28,869 nt of DNA, from assembly GCA_034421995.1 (NCBI GenBank), contig DAOUJY010000023.1, forward strand, positions 1 through 28,869, in the 5' to 3' direction. Below, one piece after another: positions 20,218 to 27,598 of the stretch. The DNA comes from Bin87 sp034421995. Lineage in GTDB: Bacteria; Chloroflexota; Dehalococcoidia; Lucifugimonadales; UBA3495. The translations under genes and the position numbers were made by a program. Positions within the stretch are counted from its first letter, which is position 1; each line of letters opens with the position of its first letter. The notes below the pieces were generated by a model. It worked only from the letters and a program-made list of their open reading frames with translations, was not told the origin of the DNA and did not search any database.

Positions 20218-20727
20218 CTATTCCCGCCCAGGCGGCAAAGCAATGCCGTGCGCTTCTGCGATGCGCCGGATGCGATCCCGTTCCTCATCAGACTGTGCCG
20301 AGTCCCACATGGTGGCAACAATGTCGCGTTGGCCTTCCGCCCTGCCTTCCGCCCGGCCCGCTGCTCTATCCCTGGCGCTACGACGCCGGCGTTCCCTTCT
20401 TGCGGCCTCCCGGTCTTTTTGCCATTGCGCCAATGCCCAGAACACGATCCTGCCTCCTAATTCCACTACAACGGCTGCCATGCCGTAATACACTGCGCTG
20501 ATGCTGACCAGCGTTGCCATACCGTCAAAGTTGACTATTGCCGGGCGTACCGTTGGGTAGCGCAAATGCGTCGTTACTATTGTCGTCAGGGCAATGCCGA
20601 AGGGCGTGGCCGCGAAGTGAAGCAGTTGCCAATTGTAGGAAAATCTTCTCGCCCGGCGCCGTAGCCGCCATCGCCAATGCAGGCATATACGTCGCCTGCG
20701 ATTGCGCCCACCGCGTCGTCGCGCCAT
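20218..20727 (-). CDS. Small membrane protein with charged tail, inserted between dxr and rseP
   Basis: No family is recognised. The 169 residues begin with a very basic, Arg-rich stretch (1-32), then hydrophobic segments at about 35-52 and 66-95. A highly charged helix follows (WQKDREAARRERRRRSARDR, then RAEGRAEG repeats), ending in ERDRIRRIAEAHGIALPP. Hydrophobic helices then a charged coil recur in the 11659-12177 protein. The ATG lies only 6 bp after a TGATACAAT extended -10 (minus strand, 20734-20739). This fits leaderless expression from its own promoter, though the basic N-terminus could also be untranslated. It is an extra gene within an otherwise standard operon order. Confidence 0.55.
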   Translation of the reverse strand: MARRRGGRNRRRRICLHWRWRLRRRARRFSYNWQLLHFAATPFGIALTTIVTTHLRYPTVRPAIVNFDGMATLVSISAVYYGMAAVVVELGGRIVFWALAQWQKDREAARRERRRRSARDRAAGRAEGRAEGQRDIVATMWDSAQSDEERDRIRRIAEAHGIALPPGRE

Positions 20728-20733
20728 GCGATT

Positions 20734-20739
20734 ATTGTA
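20734..20739 (-). promoter_or_regulatory. Extended -10, possible leaderless promoter
   Basis: The minus strand reads TGA then TACAAT, followed by 6 bp and then ATG at 20727, so transcription would start at about the start codon. The -35 region is weak. Confidence 0.35.
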
Positions 20740-20757
20740 TCAGAGAAGCGCAATGCC

Positions 20758-21885
20758 TTAACTGGAACGGCCGCCGGCGATTTCGGCAGCCCGCGCGTTG
20801 GCCCAACGGTCTGCTTCCACTATCGCATCTAAATCCGGCGAGGCTTGAGACTGATGCTCGCCCAGCACTTGCTCTACCACCCGGTAGATGTCGGTGAACC
20901 CGATGCTACCCAGCAGGAAAGCCTGCACCGCCACCTCGTCGGCAGCGCTGAGCACGGTGGGCGTCGTACCGCCGGCCTGTCCGGCGGCTACGGCCAGTCC
21001 AAAGCAGGGATAACGCTCCGGCTGCAGTGGCTCGAAGTCCAGGGACCAAGGCGCGGTGATGTCCAGGCGAGGGATGTCGTCGTTGGCGAACCGCTGCGGG
21101 TAGAACAGCGCGTACTGGATGGGCAGGCGCATACTGGGCGGCCCCAGTTGGGCCTTCACCGAGCCGTCGTCGAATTCCACCATGGAGTGGATGGTGCTCT
21201 GGGGATGCACCACCACGGCGATGTCCTCCCACGGCACCGAGAACAGCCAGTGGGATTCAATCACCTCAAAGGCCTTGTTCATCAGCGTGGCCGAATCAAT
21301 GGTGATCTTGTCGCCCATGCGCCAGGTGGGGTGTTGCAGGGCCTGTTCCGGAGTAACCTTCTCCAACTCTTCCAGAGGAGTGCGACGGAAGGGACCGCCG
21401 CTGGCGGTTATCATCAGCCGGCGGATATGGTTGTCCTCGCCCTGGAGACACTGCCAGATGGCGCTGGGTTCGCTGTCCACGGGCAGGATGACGCCGCCAT
21501 GCTTGGCCTCGGTCTCTTTCAGCGTCTGCCCGGCCATTACGATGGGTTCCTTGTTGGACAGGGCCACCTGCTTGCCGGCGCGCAGGGCGCTCATGGTGGG
21601 TGACAGCCCGACCGCGCCCATCAGCGCGACCATGACCTGGTCCACCTCGGGCAGCGCCGCCATTTCGTCCATGGGCAAAAGCGTCGTACCCTCCGGCAAC
21701 GGCGCGGGCGGTGTGGTGCACCAGATGTAGCGGGGGCTGAACTCCGCAACCTGCTCCAGCAACAGGGCGGCGTTGTTGCCGGCAGCCAAACCCACCACCT
21801 CGAACTCGTGGCGGAAGGCCCGCACGATGTCCAGGGTCTGTCGCCCGATGGAGCCGGTGGAACCGAGTATTACGATGCGTCGCAT
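20758..21885 (-). CDS. dxr: 1-deoxy-D-xylulose 5-phosphate reductoisomerase
   Basis: The 375-residue enzyme converts DXP to MEP with NADPH, the committed step of non-mevalonate isoprenoid synthesis. GSTGSIG (8-14) binds NADPH. NKE (111-113), PVDSE (135-139), ASGGPFR (161-167), HPTWRMGDKITIDSATLMNK (185-204) and the following E207/E210 region form the active site. The residue after the metal-binding SE is P140, where the usual motif is SEH. Length is slightly short of the usual 390. It lies 15 bp after cdsA in the uppS-cdsA-dxr order, so the same operon makes the isoprenoid precursor and the undecaprenyl carrier. Confidence 0.96.
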   Translation of the reverse strand: MRRIVILGSTGSIGRQTLDIVRAFRHEFEVVGLAAGNNAALLLEQVAEFSPRYIWCTTPPAPLPEGTTLLPMDEMAALPEVDQVMVALMGAVGLSPTMSALRAGKQVALSNKEPIVMAGQTLKETEAKHGGVILPVDSEPSAIWQCLQGEDNHIRRLMITASGGPFRRTPLEELEKVTPEQALQHPTWRMGDKITIDSATLMNKAFEVIESHWLFSVPWEDIAVVVHPQSTIHSMVEFDDGSVKAQLGPPSMRLPIQYALFYPQRFANDDIPRLDITAPWSLDFEPLQPERYPCFGLAVAAGQAGGTTPTVLSAADEVAVQAFLLGSIGFTDIYRVVEQVLGEHQSQASPDLDAIVEADRWANARAAEIAGGRSS

Positions 21886-21900
21886 GGGATGGTGTGAGGG

Positions 21901-22935
21901 TCAAGTGGCGACGGTAATCGTTACCGCTAGGATGTACACGATTGCTACGGAAGGGAGCAGACTGTCGAGACGGTCCAGCATCCCGCCGTGCCCGGGGAAA
22001 AGGTTGCCGGAATCCTTGGCGTCGGCCAAACGCTTGACCTTTGACTCCAACAGATCGCCGGCCGGCGAAACCGCGCCTAAAATAACACCAATCAGCGCCG
22101 CTTGCCAAATCTGAATCTGCAACGGAAACAGGACTCCCAGCACGACCGCCGCTACGACCGCCGCCGCCATTCCTCCGGCCGTGCCCTCCCAGGTCTTGCC
22201 CGGGCTGATGCCGGGAGCCATCCGATGCCGCCCGATGAGCCGGCCCACGGCGTAGGCCCCGGTATCGGCGGCATACACGGTGAGAATGGTCAGCAGCAGC
22301 AGCCAGCAGCCCAGGTCGGCGAGGTTGGCGACGCTTTGCGCGAACTCGACGCCAGCGATGTCGGGAAGAAACCACGAGCCGATTGATTCCGTTGCTGCCT
22401 CCGGCGGTATCTCCAGCGGTTCGCCAAACCCGTTTTCTTCAATGTTCGGCGGAATCGAAAGCCCGCTGACATCTACGCTGCTCTCCAGAGGCAGCACGAT
22501 GCGCTCTCCGATGACGCCCCGCAGCGCCACGGCGCAGGCCAACGCGCCGCCAATGTACGTCGGCGGCAGCGCCAGGTAGATGACAGCGACGACCGGCCTC
22601 CGGCCACGCCAGGCCGCAATCATCCACAACCCGCCGATGATGCAGCCCACCACGCAGATCGCGGCCGCCGCCAACCCGAAATCCCGTGGCTTGACGGCAA
22701 GCTCTCCCGCCAGCGCCAGCGCCACGGCCCAGGCGCCGCCCAGCAGGATGGGCAATGGCGTCGGCGGGGAGTCCAGGTCTGCCGAACTGATGGGCGGATA
22801 AAGCCGGTAAGCCTCCCAAACTCCAATCACCGCCGCTGTCGCCGCAATTATGGTCAGCCACGGCGGCCCGAACCAGATAGCGGCCAGTACGACGGGAACG
22901 CCCACCAGGGCGGTCAGGACCCGGGGGAGCAGCAC
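21901..22935 (-). CDS. cdsA: Phosphatidate cytidylyltransferase (CDP-diglyceride synthase)
   Basis: The 344-residue integral membrane enzyme makes CDP-diacylglycerol from phosphatidic acid and CTP, the branch point of phospholipid synthesis. The C-terminal family signature is intact: SKVKRLADAKDSGNLFPGHGG, then MLDRLDSL (about 296-324). It has several hydrophobic helices. A soluble acidic insert (about 148-193, with SSVDVSGL and EENGFGEPLE) lies mid-protein and makes it longer than the usual 270 residues. The start is GTG, 5 bp after the uppS stop. It is followed 15 bp later by dxr. Confidence 0.95.
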   Translation of the reverse strand: MLLPRVLTALVGVPVVLAAIWFGPPWLTIIAATAAVIGVWEAYRLYPPISSADLDSPPTPLPILLGGAWAVALALAGELAVKPRDFGLAAAAICVVGCIIGGLWMIAAWRGRRPVVAVIYLALPPTYIGGALACAVALRGVIGERIVLPLESSVDVSGLSIPPNIEENGFGEPLEIPPEAATESIGSWFLPDIAGVEFAQSVANLADLGCWLLLLTILTVYAADTGAYAVGRLIGRHRMAPGISPGKTWEGTAGGMAAAVVAAVVLGVLFPLQIQIWQAALIGVILGAVSPAGDLLESKVKRLADAKDSGNLFPGHGGMLDRLDSLLPSVAIVYILAVTITVAT

Positions 22936-22940
22936 GCGCG

Positions 22941-23705
22941 CTATCCTTCGCCGGGCTGGTCCTGCCCATCCAGAGCGCCGAAACGCCGCCGCCGCCGCCG
23001 GTAGTCGTCCAGCGCGCGGTCCAGTTCGTCCGCATCCAGATCGGGCCAGAGCACCGGGGTGTGGTAATACTCGCTGTAGGCGGCCTGCCAGAGCAGGAAG
23101 TTGCTGAGACGCTGCTCGCCGCCGGTGCGGATGATCAGATCGGGGTCGGGGCAGCCGTCGGTGTACAGGTAGCGGCTGAACAGGGCCTCGTCCACCAGGT
23201 CCGGAGCCACGCCATCGGCCAGGATGCGTCGTACCGCCTGGAGGATCTCGCCGCGTCCGCCGTAGTTGAACGCGATGTTCAGCACAACGCCGGTGTTGTG
23301 TTTGGTGACTTGCTGGGCCCGGGCGATGGCATCCTGCAAAGCCGCGTCCAACGGCTCAGGGTCGCCCAGATGCACCAGACGCACGCCGGCCTCGTGCAGT
23401 TCCCGGGTTTGCGGCCCGATCTCTTCGGCCAGGATGGTCAGCAGCCCGTCCACCTCCTCGGTGGGGCGACGCCAGTTCTCCGTGGAGAAAGCGTAGAGGG
23501 TCACCACGGACACCCCCCGTTCGGCCAGCGCGCGCACCACGTTGCGAATGTTGGCCACACCCTGCTGGTGCCCGGCCCGGCGGGGCAGATCCCGGCGGGC
23601 GGCCCAACGACCGTTGCCATCCATGATGATGGCGACATGGTGGGGCAGTGGGCCGGTATCGTGGTTTGACCCGGCGCTATGGGTGACACTATCGGCGGTG
23701 GGCAA
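22941..23705 (-). CDS. uppS: Undecaprenyl (polyprenyl) diphosphate synthase, cis-type
   Basis: The 254-residue cis-prenyltransferase extends farnesyl-PP with isopentenyl-PP to make the lipid carrier for peptidoglycan and other wall polymers. The motif IIMDGNGRWA (26-35) holds the catalytic Asp (D29). LYAFSTENWRR, PDLIIRTGGEQRLSNFLLWQ and AYSEYYHT follow in the family order. Translation probably begins at TTG (23705), without a clear Shine-Dalgarno sequence; a start slightly further in is possible because the first 20 residues are not conserved. The next gene, cdsA, begins 5 bp after the stop. Confidence 0.95.
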   Translation of the reverse strand: MPTADSVTHSAGSNHDTGPLPHHVAIIMDGNGRWAARRDLPRRAGHQQGVANIRNVVRALAERGVSVVTLYAFSTENWRRPTEEVDGLLTILAEEIGPQTRELHEAGVRLVHLGDPEPLDAALQDAIARAQQVTKHNTGVVLNIAFNYGGRGEILQAVRRILADGVAPDLVDEALFSRYLYTDGCPDPDLIIRTGGEQRLSNFLLWQAAYSEYYHTPVLWPDLDADELDRALDDYRRRRRRFGALDGQDQPGEG

Positions 23706-23765
23706 GGGTAGTTATGCAGGGGATGATTGGCGCTATTGTGGAAAATCCAAGCCAACAGCAGGGAG

Positions 23766-24080
23766 TCAGCTTTCGGTGGTCACAGCGGTTGGCTGTTGGT
23801 CACGGTTCAGGCCATACTTGGCTAAAATGGCATCCACGAAAGGCTTGAGGACCGTTTCGGCAGCATCAATTTGAATGCTCACCGGCGACGCATCGTTCAC
23901 GTTGTTATCCGATTCCGGGTCCTCGTCGGTGAATACAACAACCCACCGCGCGATTTCCTCGCCCATGCGGGCGGGCAGCCCGTTGCTGATGTAGAGCGTT
24001 TGGGTTTCGGGGCTGTACTTTACATCAGCGTTGGGCAGAGTTATCCAGCCAGCCTCCGACAGGCTTACGGAATTTCCCAC
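23766..24080 (-). CDS. DUF2283-like small protein, possible antitoxin partner
   Basis: The 104-residue protein contains VKYSPETQTLYISNG (about 20-34), the beta-hairpin core of DUF2283-type proteins (kYD-x-x-x-D-x-LYI). GEEIARWVVVFTDED (about 40-54) and a hydrophobic helix, ETVLKPFVDAILAKYG (about 75-90), follow. Its start overlaps the upstream gene by 16 bp. DUF2283 genes often sit next to DUF4258 genes in toxin-antitoxin-like pairs; that assignment here is from pattern, not alignment. The location between frr and uppS, in a core operon, is unusual. Confidence 0.6.
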   Translation of the reverse strand: MGNSVSLSEAGWITLPNADVKYSPETQTLYISNGLPARMGEEIARWVVVFTDEDPESDNNVNDASPVSIQIDAAETVLKPFVDAILAKYGLNRDQQPTAVTTES

Positions 24081-24343
24081 GGTCGTCCTCCATACACCCT
24101 TGCCAACTGTTTTCTATGGTAAGCGGTCAAAAACTCGCCCGTTTCCGGATCTCCGACAAAAACAACCATTATCCACTGTTGGGACTCTGGTACACGCCCA
24201 GTGATAACAGTCCGGCGTTCTCCTTCTGGAGTGTAGATTTCGTATCTCTCGTAAGGTTCGGCGATGATGCGCATGATCCATTCAGGTCGCACGCTGTTAT
24301 GCCGTTGCGGCATTGTCTCGCCATGACCGGGGGTTTTCCGCAT
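24065..24343 (-). CDS. DUF4258-like small protein, possible toxin partner
   Basis: The 92-residue protein runs HNSVRPEWIMRIIAEPYERYE (about 15-35), then strands GERRTVITGRVPE and QQWIMVVFVGD, ending in TGEFLTAYHRKQLARVYGG. This helix-strand order, with a closing TAYH, resembles the DUF4258/BrnT-RelE-like small proteins of toxin-antitoxin pairs. The stop lies inside the next gene (16-bp overlap), so the two are coupled. An ATG at 24313 is an alternative start. The RNase role is only a possibility; no catalytic set can be proved by eye. Confidence 0.6.
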   Translation of the reverse strand: MRKTPGHGETMPQRHNSVRPEWIMRIIAEPYERYEIYTPEGERRTVITGRVPESQQWIMVVFVGDPETGEFLTAYHRKQLARVYGGRPWEIP

Positions 24344-24476
24344 TCCATCGAACGCCTGGCGCAGTCTGGCGTTCTCGCGCGCTTCAGCGCTTATCGGGCG
24401 TTTCAGCGGTTAGCGTGATGAAGAAGGTATAGGCCAAACGCAGCGGCGTTGCCTCGGAACCGGTTGCGTCGAACCG

Positions 24477-25079
24477 CTAGACCTCCATTATCTCCGCCTC
24501 TTTGGCGGCGGCCACTTCGTCGATGGACTTGATGTGCGCGTCGGTGGTCTTCTGCAGGGTGTCCTGGCTGCGGCGGTTCTCGTCCTGGGAGATCGATTTG
24601 TCCCGCTCCATCTTGCGCAGGGAATCCACGCCGTCGCGGCGCACGTTGCGCACGGCCACCTTGCTGTCCTCCGCCTTGCGCTTGAGCAGGCGCACCATTT
24701 CGCGCCGGCGTTCCTGGGTCAGCGGCGGAATGGGCACGGTGATCACGTTGCCGTCGTTGGACGGGTTGAACCCCAGATCCGATTGGGTCAGGCTGCGCTC
24801 AATGTCCCGCAACGCCTGCCGGTCCCACGGCTGTACCATGATGGCCCGGGCGTCGGGGGCCGATATGGACGCAATCTGTTTCAGAGGCGTGGGCGTTCCG
24901 TAGTAATCGACCGCCAGGTCCTCGATCAACGACGGCGTCGCCCGCCCGGTGCGGAGGGTGCTGATGTCGCGGCGCATGGCCTCGATGGACTGGCCCATTC
25001 TGTGTTCGACGTCGGCCAGCACATCCTCGATGGTGCGCTCGTCCTGGTCGCTGTTGTCCCTGCCTCGGCGCGTTGTCAT
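24477..25079 (-). CDS. frr: Ribosome recycling factor
   Basis: The 200-residue protein splits post-termination ribosomes together with EF-G. It has the expected helices and strands: VEHRMGQSIEAMRRDISTLRTGRATPSLIEDL (about 24-55), VDYYGTPTPLKQIASI, MVQPWDRQALRDIERSL, and the long C-terminal helix ending in AAAKEAEIMEV. An N-terminal extension of about 15 polar residues precedes the fold. The ATG at 25079 is chosen: AGGAGGGG lies just upstream within the end of pyrH, and the pyrH stop is separated by a single base. Longer frames reading through pyrH are not real. Confidence 0.96.
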   Translation of the reverse strand: MTTRRGRDNSDQDERTIEDVLADVEHRMGQSIEAMRRDISTLRTGRATPSLIEDLAVDYYGTPTPLKQIASISAPDARAIMVQPWDRQALRDIERSLTQSDLGFNPSNDGNVITVPIPPLTQERRREMVRLLKRKAEDSKVAVRNVRRDGVDSLRKMERDKSISQDENRRSQDTLQKTTDAHIKSIDEVAAAKEAEIMEV

Positions 25080-25080
25080 T

Positions 25081-25860
25081 TCAGTCCCCTCCTTTACCGT
25101 TTTGGGTGACGTGCGGTTGCTTCCCGTCGCTGATGGTAGTGCCCACCGCGTCACCGCGAAGGATGCGGCCCATGGCGCCATGCTCAAATATATCAAACAC
25201 TATGATGGGCATCTGGTTATCCATACACAGGGTCATTGCCGTGGAGTCCATAACCTCCAGGCGGCGATTTACCGCGTCGAGATATTCCAGGTTGCCGAAT
25301 CTCACGGCTTCGGGGTTGGTGCGCGGGTCCGAATCGTACACGCCGTCCACTCCGTTCTTGGCCATCAGCAGCACTTCGGCCCCAACCTCCAGCGCCCGCA
25401 GCGCCGACGCCGTATCGGTGGACATATAAGGGTTGCCCGCCCCGGCGCAGAACAGCACCACGCGCCCCTTTTCCAGGTGTCTGATGGCTCGGCGGCGAAT
25501 GTACGGCTCGGCCACGGCCTGTATCGGCAGGGCCGACTGGGTTCGGGTGATGGTGCCCCGGCGTTCCAGCGCGTCCTGCAGGGCCAGCCCGTTGATCAGG
25601 GTGGCAACCATGCCGGCGTAATCGGCGGTGGAGCGTTCCATACCCCGCCGCTCGGCGGAGGAGCCGCGCCAGATGTTGCCGCCACCGACTACAACGGCCA
25701 CCTCGACGCCACGGGAGTGCGTGTCAATTATCTGGTCGGCAACGTAGGACACGGCTTCCGGGTCGATGGCGTCGGTCCCGGCGCCCTGTAAAGATTCGCC
25801 GCTGACCTTGAGCAGGACGCGGCGGTAGATTGGTTCGCCCTTGACGGTGCCGTTGTCCAT
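25081..25860 (-). CDS. pyrH: UMP kinase
   Basis: The roughly 259-residue amino-acid-kinase-fold enzyme phosphorylates UMP to UDP. It shows RRVLLKVSGESL near the N-terminus, VVVGGGNIWRG (about 57-67), YAGMVATLINGLALQDALE, RAIRHLEKGRVVLFCAGAGNPYMSTDTA and AKNGVDGVYDSDPR, in the normal order. The C-terminus is extended by about 15 polar residues past TTISDG. ATG at 25860 and GTG at 25869 are both possible starts; neither has a strong Shine-Dalgarno sequence. It is followed by frr with one base between stop and start, and preceded by tsf with about 57 bp between them. Confidence 0.96.
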   Translation of the reverse strand: MDNGTVKGEPIYRRVLLKVSGESLQGAGTDAIDPEAVSYVADQIIDTHSRGVEVAVVVGGGNIWRGSSAERRGMERSTADYAGMVATLINGLALQDALERRGTITRTQSALPIQAVAEPYIRRRAIRHLEKGRVVLFCAGAGNPYMSTDTASALRALEVGAEVLLMAKNGVDGVYDSDPRTNPEAVRFGNLEYLDAVNRRLEVMDSTAMTLCMDNQMPIIVFDIFEHGAMGRILRGDAVGTTISDGKQPHVTQNGKGGD

Positions 25861-25917
25861 CTTGCTCACTCGAGATGGGAGCGGCCTCGCTGGGCCGTCG
25901 CCGTCGCCTGCTCCGGG

Positions 25918-26424
25918 TTACTCGCCCAAAGCAAGGCGGCTGAAGTGTACGATGCGGACGTTTTCTCCGGTCTGAGCAGCGGTTTCACGGACCAGATCGG
26001 CCAGGGTGCGGGAGCCGTCCTTGATGAACGGCTGTTGGAGCAGACACACCTGCGCCGCCGGCCGGTCGTCCCCGTCCTCCTTGTCCTCCTCGCTGAGATA
26101 GACGGGAGACATTGCCGCCACCTGCATGGCGATGTCGTGAGCCAGCGCCCGAAACTGGTCGGTGCGGGCCACGAAGTCGGTTTCGCAACCCAACTGCACC
26201 AACGCGCCGACCCGGCCGCCGGTGTGGATGTAGGCTTCAACCAACCCCTGGGAGGTCTCACGGTCAGCCCGGCGGGCGGCCTGCTCAAAGCCCTTCTGCC
26301 GCAGGGCCGCCACGGCTTTGTCCAAATCCCCGTCGTTTTCCTCCAGCGCATTCTTGCAATCGCTGATGCCGGCTCCGGTCTGCTCGCGCAGGTTTTTGAT
26401 TAGTTCAACGGTAACTGCAGGCAA
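25918..26424 (-). CDS. tsf: Elongation factor Ts, short form
   Basis: The 168-residue EF-Ts recycles EF-Tu by releasing GDP. The N-terminal UBA-like domain is VELIKNLREQTGAGISDCKNALEENDGDLDKAVAALRQKG (about 6-45). ETDFVAR (81-87) is the EF-Tu contact motif. The length is that of the short form known from Thermus, some Chloroflexota and organelles, with one core subdomain instead of two. The start codon is TTG, preceded by AGGAGG. It follows rpsB on the same strand by about 50 bp. Confidence 0.96.
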   Translation of the reverse strand: MPAVTVELIKNLREQTGAGISDCKNALEENDGDLDKAVAALRQKGFEQAARRADRETSQGLVEAYIHTGGRVGALVQLGCETDFVARTDQFRALAHDIAMQVAAMSPVYLSEEDKEDGDDRPAAQVCLLQQPFIKDGSRTLADLVRETAAQTGENVRIVHFSRLALGE

Positions 26425-26475
26425 CTTGGGAGCCTCCTGGTGATTATCAGTCTGGTTCAGGGATGTGTAGGCAAG

Positions 26476-27354
26476 TTACGGTTCCAAGGGCCGGGAAGAC
26501 ATCATCTGTCCCAGCTCTTCCAACGTTACGGTATTGCTGAACTGGCGCCGCTCCTCGTCCATTTCCTCGTCTTCCGGCGCGTCGGACTCGGCCTGGGCCA
26601 CCAGCAGGGCTTCCCGCTGGGCCTGGCCTTCTTCGATGGCGGCGGCCATGCGACCGGTGATCAGGCGGATGGAGCGCACGGCGTCGTCGTTGCCCGGCAC
26701 CGCGTGAGTGACCAGCCCCGGGTCGCAATCGGTGTCCACGATGGCAAAGATGGGGATGTTGAGCCGTCGCGCCTCGGCGATGCAGATATCCTCTTTGCCG
26801 ATGTCGATCACGAACAGCGCGGCCGGCAGCCGGTCCATGTTGCGCAGGCCGGTGAAGTACTTCTCCAGCTTGTCCAGCGTGTGCGTCAGGCGAACGGTTT
26901 CCTTCTTGGGCAGGCGCGCCAGATAGCCCGTTTCCCGCTGCTCCTGCAGGCGCTTCATGTGATCAATGCGCCCCTTGATGGTCTGGAAATTGGTCAGAGT
27001 CCCCCCCAGCCACCGCTGGTTGACGTACCATTGGCCGGTGCGTTCCGCCTCTGACGCGATGACGTCCTGGGCCTGCTTCTTGGTGCCCACGAACAGGACC
27101 TTGCCGCCGCTGGCCGCCAATTCCACCATGGCCCGGTAGGCGTCGCCGATCAGCCCCATGGTCTGCTGCAGGTCAATGATGTGGATGCCGTTGCGCTGCG
27201 TGAAGATGTAGCGTCGCATCCGGGGGTTCCACCGGCGGGTCTGGTGGCCGAAATGCACGCCGGCCTCCAGCAGCGACTTCATTGTAATCGGTTCCAGGGC
27301 GGGAGCCGCCGTTGCTGCAGCCGTCTCCGCCGGGCGTTCGGGGGCCTGTACCAT
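26476..27354 (-). CDS. rpsB: 30S ribosomal protein S2
   Basis: The 292-residue protein is a complete S2. MKSLLEAGVHFGHQTRRWNPRM (about 25-46), YIFTQRNGIHIIDLQQT, VLFVGTKKQAQDVI, RWLGGTLTNFQTI and PALFVID-like segments appear in order, with DCDPG late in the core. N-terminal (about 22) and C-terminal acidic (about 45) extensions flank it. The ATG at 27354 is chosen because AGGAAAG lies just upstream; a longer frame would read through the promoter. It is the first gene of the operon running to rseP. Confidence 0.97.
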   Translation of the reverse strand: MVQAPERPAETAAATAAPALEPITMKSLLEAGVHFGHQTRRWNPRMRRYIFTQRNGIHIIDLQQTMGLIGDAYRAMVELAASGGKVLFVGTKKQAQDVIASEAERTGQWYVNQRWLGGTLTNFQTIKGRIDHMKRLQEQRETGYLARLPKKETVRLTHTLDKLEKYFTGLRNMDRLPAALFVIDIGKEDICIAEARRLNIPIFAIVDTDCDPGLVTHAVPGNDDAVRSIRLITGRMAAAIEEGQAQREALLVAQAESDAPEDEEMDEERRQFSNTVTLEELGQMMSSRPLEP

Positions 27355-27397
27355 AAGCTTTCCTGCCTCATTTTCCGGTTGGCGTTGAATCCGCGCA

Positions 27398-27427
27398 AGT
27401 ATAGCACAGGGCCGCAAACAGCGGCAA
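27398..27427 (-). promoter_or_regulatory. Promoter for the rpsB operon
   Basis: On the minus strand, TTGCCG (complement of 27422-27427) and TATACT (complement of 27398-27403) are separated by 18 bp, with TGC making an extended -10. The predicted start near 27391 gives a leader of about 37 nt. Confidence 0.65.
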
Positions 27428-27477
27428 ACGGCGTGGCAGTCCATCAGGGCCTATCGCATATGAACTGTTTAACCACC

Positions 27478-27577
27478 GTCATTCCGGCGCAAGCCGGAAT
27501 CCAGGGACGAAATCGTTAGTTTCGTTGTGAAAATCAAGCACTTAGCGGTTCTGGACTCCGGCGAAAGCCGGAGTATC
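27478..27577. repeat. Pair of REP-like hairpins between rpsB promoter and IS110 element
   Basis: ATTCCGGC (27481-27488) pairs with GCCGGAAT (27493-27500). ACTCCGGC (27555-27562) pairs with GCCGGAGT (27567-27574). The two hairpins, flanked by CCAG and CTGG, face each other as an imperfect larger inverted repeat. They resemble the hairpin at 12320-12339. The IS110 recombinase stop lies only 25 bp beyond the second hairpin. Confidence 0.75.
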
Positions 27578-27598
27578 CGTGTTGGATGTCAAGGGTTT

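Noticed and set aside
20218..20727. Treating the whole dxr-rseP gap as non-coding
   Set aside because: The frame has clear hydrophobic helices, a charged helix and a -10 element just before its ATG. It is kept as a gene at moderate confidence.
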